16,869 bases of DNA, from assembly GCA_035549175.1 (NCBI GenBank), contig DASZRL010000064.1, positions 1 through 16,869 of the forward strand, written 5' to 3'. The notes under the pieces were generated by a model. It saw nothing but the letters and a program-made list of their open reading frames with translations. It made no database searches and had not been told where the DNA came from. This document shows positions 14,801-16,869 of the stretch, one piece after another. Each line of letters opens with the position of its first letter. The stretch's first letter is position 1. The stretch is from DASTSN01 sp035549175. GTDB taxonomy: Bacteria; Bacteroidota; Bacteroidia; Chitinophagales; Chitinophagaceae. The translations under genes and the position numbers were made by a program.

Positions 14801-16869
14801 GTCTGTTCCCAGGCGGAAGACGGCCTTCAGGTCCCCATCCACCAGGTTGGGCGTGCTGCCGGCCGCCTCCGCGTGAATGAACATGGACAGCCTGCCGTAC
14901 TGGCGCAGGTCCAGGTTCGTGGTCTTGAATACCCCACGGGCGTCCCCGGGCGTGAGGTTACAGATCTGCAGGCTCAGGCTCTGCTCGTTGAGCAGCAGCT
15001 GCACGTTGTTATTGCTGAGCTGTTGCTGCCGCTCAATGCCGGGGGGAATCACGTAGGGAATCGGCTGGCGCTTGTCATTTTCCTCGATGTTGACGGCCAG
15101 GGTATTGACCGTGGTCGGATCCACGGTGGGCAGCGGCTTATAATTGCCGGTGCTGTCAATGTCGAAGCTGAATTTGCGCCACTGGTTGCGCACCAGTTCC
15201 AGCTTGCCAAAGCGGCACACAACCGTGTCTTCAAAACCGGTCAGGAACATCCGGATGAACCGGATGGACTTGAAGTCCGGTATGTTGCCGACCTTGGCCT
15301 GGTAATTTTCGATCGGGATGCGGAACAAATACCAGGTCTCGCTGCGGGTGCTTCCATCCGCCAGGTTGACCGTGACCTCCCGCTTATCGGTAATGAAATT
15401 GGATCCCACCGACATGTTCGGCTTCAGGTCCACATGGTACTGGAAATACTCCTCCTGTTCGTTCATCGTATTGTCCCGGTTGAGGTCCTCCTGGTCGGGA
15501 TACAGGGTGAAGGCATTGGTATACTGGTCTGTGGCGGTGGCTATCGGGGAGTTGCCGCTGGGGTTGTTGATGTCTTTATAGCGTTCCAGGATGCCGGCCT
15601 TCTGCTGGTCGTAGGAAGGATCCCGGTAGGGTTTGAAGTTATCGCCGGAGGGGTCGGCCGACGCCTTCTGGTAAATCGGGGAGTTGGTGCCGAAATTGCT
15701 GCCCAGCTGTGTCAGGTAACTGCTGAATTTGGTCTTCTCACCCGCGTCCGTCAGGCCGTCCAGGCCGACATCCTGGTAGGGGCGGTCGGTCGGGTCATTA
15801 CTGAAGGCATTGGTCACCTGGATAGGGTTGGTCGGCACCTGGCCCCAGACCGTGCTGCTGTCAACGGGTGCGTTGATTTTGGGCGTGGGCAGCCCGTTCT
15901 CGTATTCGCGTTTGCCGTCCCGCAGAATATCCTCGGAGATGTTGCCCAGGTCAAAATACAGTGATCCGCCCGTGCTGCCGGGCTTGCGGATGAACGGGTC
16001 CTGCAACCAGAACTCAATGTACTGGATGTTGCCGGTTTCGAAGTCCGGCTGGTCGATGCTTCGCATGATGCCGCCCCAGGATTTCCGGGGATTCTGCAGG
16101 AAACCGTTCGCATTAACCTGGGTAGGGCTCGCCTGGAAATTGTAGGGACCCCGTTCGTTGGGATAAAAGGCCAGGTCAAAGGTGGTCAGCAACCCCTGGC
16201 CGAAATCGGTGGTACGCTGGGGGAAAATCTCGTTCTGGTAAACCTGCCGGGTCTCCGGTTTGGATAATTCCGCCAGGTTATCGCGCAGGGGATTACTGGC
16301 GCTGCGCCGTTCCTGCAGGACCGGCTCGATATTGTACCAGGCGAGTTTGGCCCGGTTGAATCCGTACTGCAGGTCATTGACCAGGGCGGCCTCGGGAAAC
16401 ATGATATTGCCCGTGGTATCCGGGGCATTCTGGGGCGTAGAGGCCAGGGTCCAGCCAATCAGCGGGAAGCGCAGGTCGATGCTGCTGCTGGTACCTTCAA
16501 AATCGTCGATATATACCTGTCCGTTCTTCCCCTTCCCGATCTGGGGCGCATGACCCGGATCCAGGACGGCGGCCTCACCATAAGCCGTAATGGTAGACAG
16601 GGTCTTGGTGCTGTAGAATGGCAGTTTGTCCAGCAGCCGGGTCAGCCGGGGCACCTGGTTCTGATAATTGAAGTCCAGGCCGTACATCGTGTTGCGGATC
16701 GGATCTTCGCCATAGTTCTGCTTGGTGAAATAGGGCCGTTCGCCCAGGCGCACGATGGTTCCCCCCAATCCCAGGTGTTTGTTGGCCTGGTAATCCAGGC
16801 GAAGTCCCATATAATTTTTCTGCTGCAGGCCATAAGTCGCATTATTCTCATACTGCACCTGCACGGGCA
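11810..16869 (-). CDS. sprA: SprA, type IX secretion outer-membrane translocon (N-terminal part beyond window)
   Basis: C-terminal 1,685 residues of a giant outer-membrane beta-barrel. SprA of Flavobacterium johnsoniae (about 2,400 aa; Sov in P. gingivalis) is the T9SS channel through which CTD-bearing cargo crosses the outer membrane. Visible family features are the YIDDFEGT motif (about 119-126 of the fragment, 16490-16513), the preceding LPFYSTKTLSTITAYGE region, and the WYNIEPVL segment. Long stretches of alternating hydrophobic residues ending in strands with aromatic or amphipathic residues follow, and the protein finishes with VQIRISLAQ. The stop is TAA at 11810-11812. The frame remains open to the window edge, so the start and about 700 residues lie outside; the GTG at 16864 is internal. 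No frameshift or premature stop is seen. It converges with the small exported gene. The 866-aa CTD protein encoded on the other strand is a plausible cargo. Confidence 0.95.
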   Translation of the reverse strand, partial: PVQVQYENNATYGLQQKNYMGLRLDYQANKHLGLGGTIVRLGERPYFTKQNYGEDPIRNTMYGLDFNYQNQVPRLTRLLDKLPFYSTKTLSTITAYGEAAVLDPGHAPQIGKGKNGQVYIDDFEGTSSSIDLRFPLIGWTLASTPQNAPDTTGNIMFPEAALVNDLQYGFNRAKLAWYNIEPVLQERRSASNPLRDNLAELSKPETRQVYQNEIFPQRTTDFGQGLLTTFDLAFYPNERGPYNFQASPTQVNANGFLQNPRKSWGGIMRSIDQPDFETGNIQYIEFWLQDPFIRKPGSTGGSLYFDLGNISEDILRDGKREYENGLPTPKINAPVDSSTVWGQVPTNPIQVTNAFSNDPTDRPYQDVGLDGLTDAGEKTKFSSYLTQLGSNFGTNSPIYQKASADPSGDNFKPYRDPSYDQQKAGILERYKDINNPSGNSPIATATDQYTNAFTLYPDQEDLNRDNTMNEQEEYFQYHVDLKPNMSVGSNFITDKREVTVNLADGSTRSETWYLFRIPIENYQAKVGNIPDFKSIRFIRMFLTGFEDTVVCRFGKLELVRNQWRKFSFDIDSTGNYKPLPTVDPTTVNTLAVNIEENDKRQPIPYVIPPGIERQQQLSNNNVQLLLNEQSLSLQICNLTPGDARGVFKTTNLDLRQYGRLSMFIHAEAAGSTPNLVDGDLKAVFRLGTDFAGNYYEVKIPLKITPFGAIDSLSIWPAANNLDFDLDELTKLKMKRNLAGVSPSQYYSETMPDGRTYALIGNPNLGEVQGILMGVQNNRNANVCTEVWFNELRLSKLDEKGGWAATGRVDLTLADLGSISLAANARSHGFGTLEQSVNQRSRDDQRQLDLSTNLDLGKLLPKNAAVQIPVYAGVSRLTSTPQYDPYDLDITLKDKLKASPANKRDSIRNDAVDVTTIKTVNFTGVKKNRTGNKRPKVWDISNFDFNYSYTSQQHHNPLLESDELRRTRGALAYNFTPLPKVLEPFKKLIKSPSPWYGLVRDFNVNLAPSLLSFKADVFRQFGATRPRNVGGGPYKIPETYNKYFTFDRYYILRWQLANSLTLDFSAINNARIDEPYGRIDTKEKKDSVRRNFFRGGRNTHYHQEGTLTYNLPTSKLPLVDWTSLRLTYAVKYDWTAASLLAPQLGNTLENSQTRNVNGELNFDQLYNKWRFLRAVNTDAPPRLAGDSSNRRDTSGKSLRRTRAPGELPTISPVPKFLLRLVTALKRVGIQYNEDFGTILPGYLDSTRVLGMDLRSMQPGFNFLFGYQPDTSWINRFGAKGLLTRDSLFNSLIQQRYNQRLTITAQVSPIRDLNIDLTVDKTYDKHYSELYKDTTGSSGLARLNPYAYGSFSISYISYQTLFTRFDPNAVSGTFQQFENNRVLLSQRLGKLNPYTASGTPGADGFYNGYGRYAQDVLIPAFLAAYTKKDPTTITLVKNANPNLRSNPFAGLLPKPNWNLTYTGLSRLPGFNKIFTNFTLRHGYGSTLSMNSFNTALLFQDPFHAGYPYFQDTLTGNLVPYFLVPNITISEEFKPLIGVEMTFTNQLTASFEYRKKRDLSLSLVDYQLAENRSTQFTVGMNWRKRALPVLRNIRVGKKGMKLDNDVTFQLNYSLRDDATANSKLDQNTAFGTAGQKVVTLSPSIDYVLNSRVNIRLYFNQTRIVPKIATTAPITTTNAGVQIRISLAQ

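Noticed and set aside
12746..15964. 1,072-codon open frame on the + strand, antisense to sprA
   Set aside because: Its translation shows no domain, signal peptide or start context. It is the codon-for-codon antisense shadow of sprA, whose GC-rich wobble positions suppress stops; sprA has clear family motifs throughout.
1..16869. Mobile elements, CRISPR arrays, tRNA, rRNA or a phage or defence island
   Set aside because: No transposase, integrase, direct-repeat array or tRNA-like fold was seen, and gene content and codon style look uniform and chromosomal.

Overview
The window reads as a chromosomal segment of a fairly GC-rich Bacteroidota, most likely of the Chitinophagaceae or a near relative. 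The evidence is the gene content: an SprA-type type IX secretion translocon, a surface protein with a 'gliding motility-associated' C-terminal sorting domain, and an OmpA protein with PorE-like architecture. In addition, most genes have no Shine-Dalgarno sequence, and guaB is preceded by a close match to the Bacteroidota promoter (TTTG, about 20 nt, TAnnTTTG). No mobile element, CRISPR array, rRNA or tRNA was recognised.

Layout. The first 10.9 kb is all on the + strand. It holds folD (5' end cut by the window edge), queE, a secreted TPR/beta-propeller/CRD/OmpA protein, guaB, lnt, an alpha/beta hydrolase, an 866-residue secreted multidomain adhesin-like protein, and a YdfG-like short-chain dehydrogenase. 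A small exported protein of unknown function (168 aa) follows. It faces, across a 214-nt hairpin-rich gap, the 3' end of a very large minus-strand gene, sprA, whose 5' part lies beyond the right edge. Likely transcription units are folD-queE (perhaps with the OmpA protein), guaB alone from its own promoter, lnt-hydrolase-adhesin (two 10-nt gaps), the SDR gene, the small exported gene, and sprA.

How the genes fit together. folD, queE and guaB are housekeeping genes of one-carbon, 7-deazaguanine and GMP metabolism. The rest has a cell-envelope theme. SprA forms the outer-membrane channel of the type IX secretion system (T9SS). The OmpA protein has the domain order of PorE, the peptidoglycan-anchored T9SS component. 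The 866-aa protein carries a T9SS export signal. Lnt completes lipoprotein maturation. Whether these genes are functionally linked beyond proximity is inference. No clearly new system is visible. The most interesting open points are the unknown exported protein with an operator-like palindrome at its promoter, the apparently leaderless guaB, and the start and signal-peptide ambiguity of the PorE-like protein.
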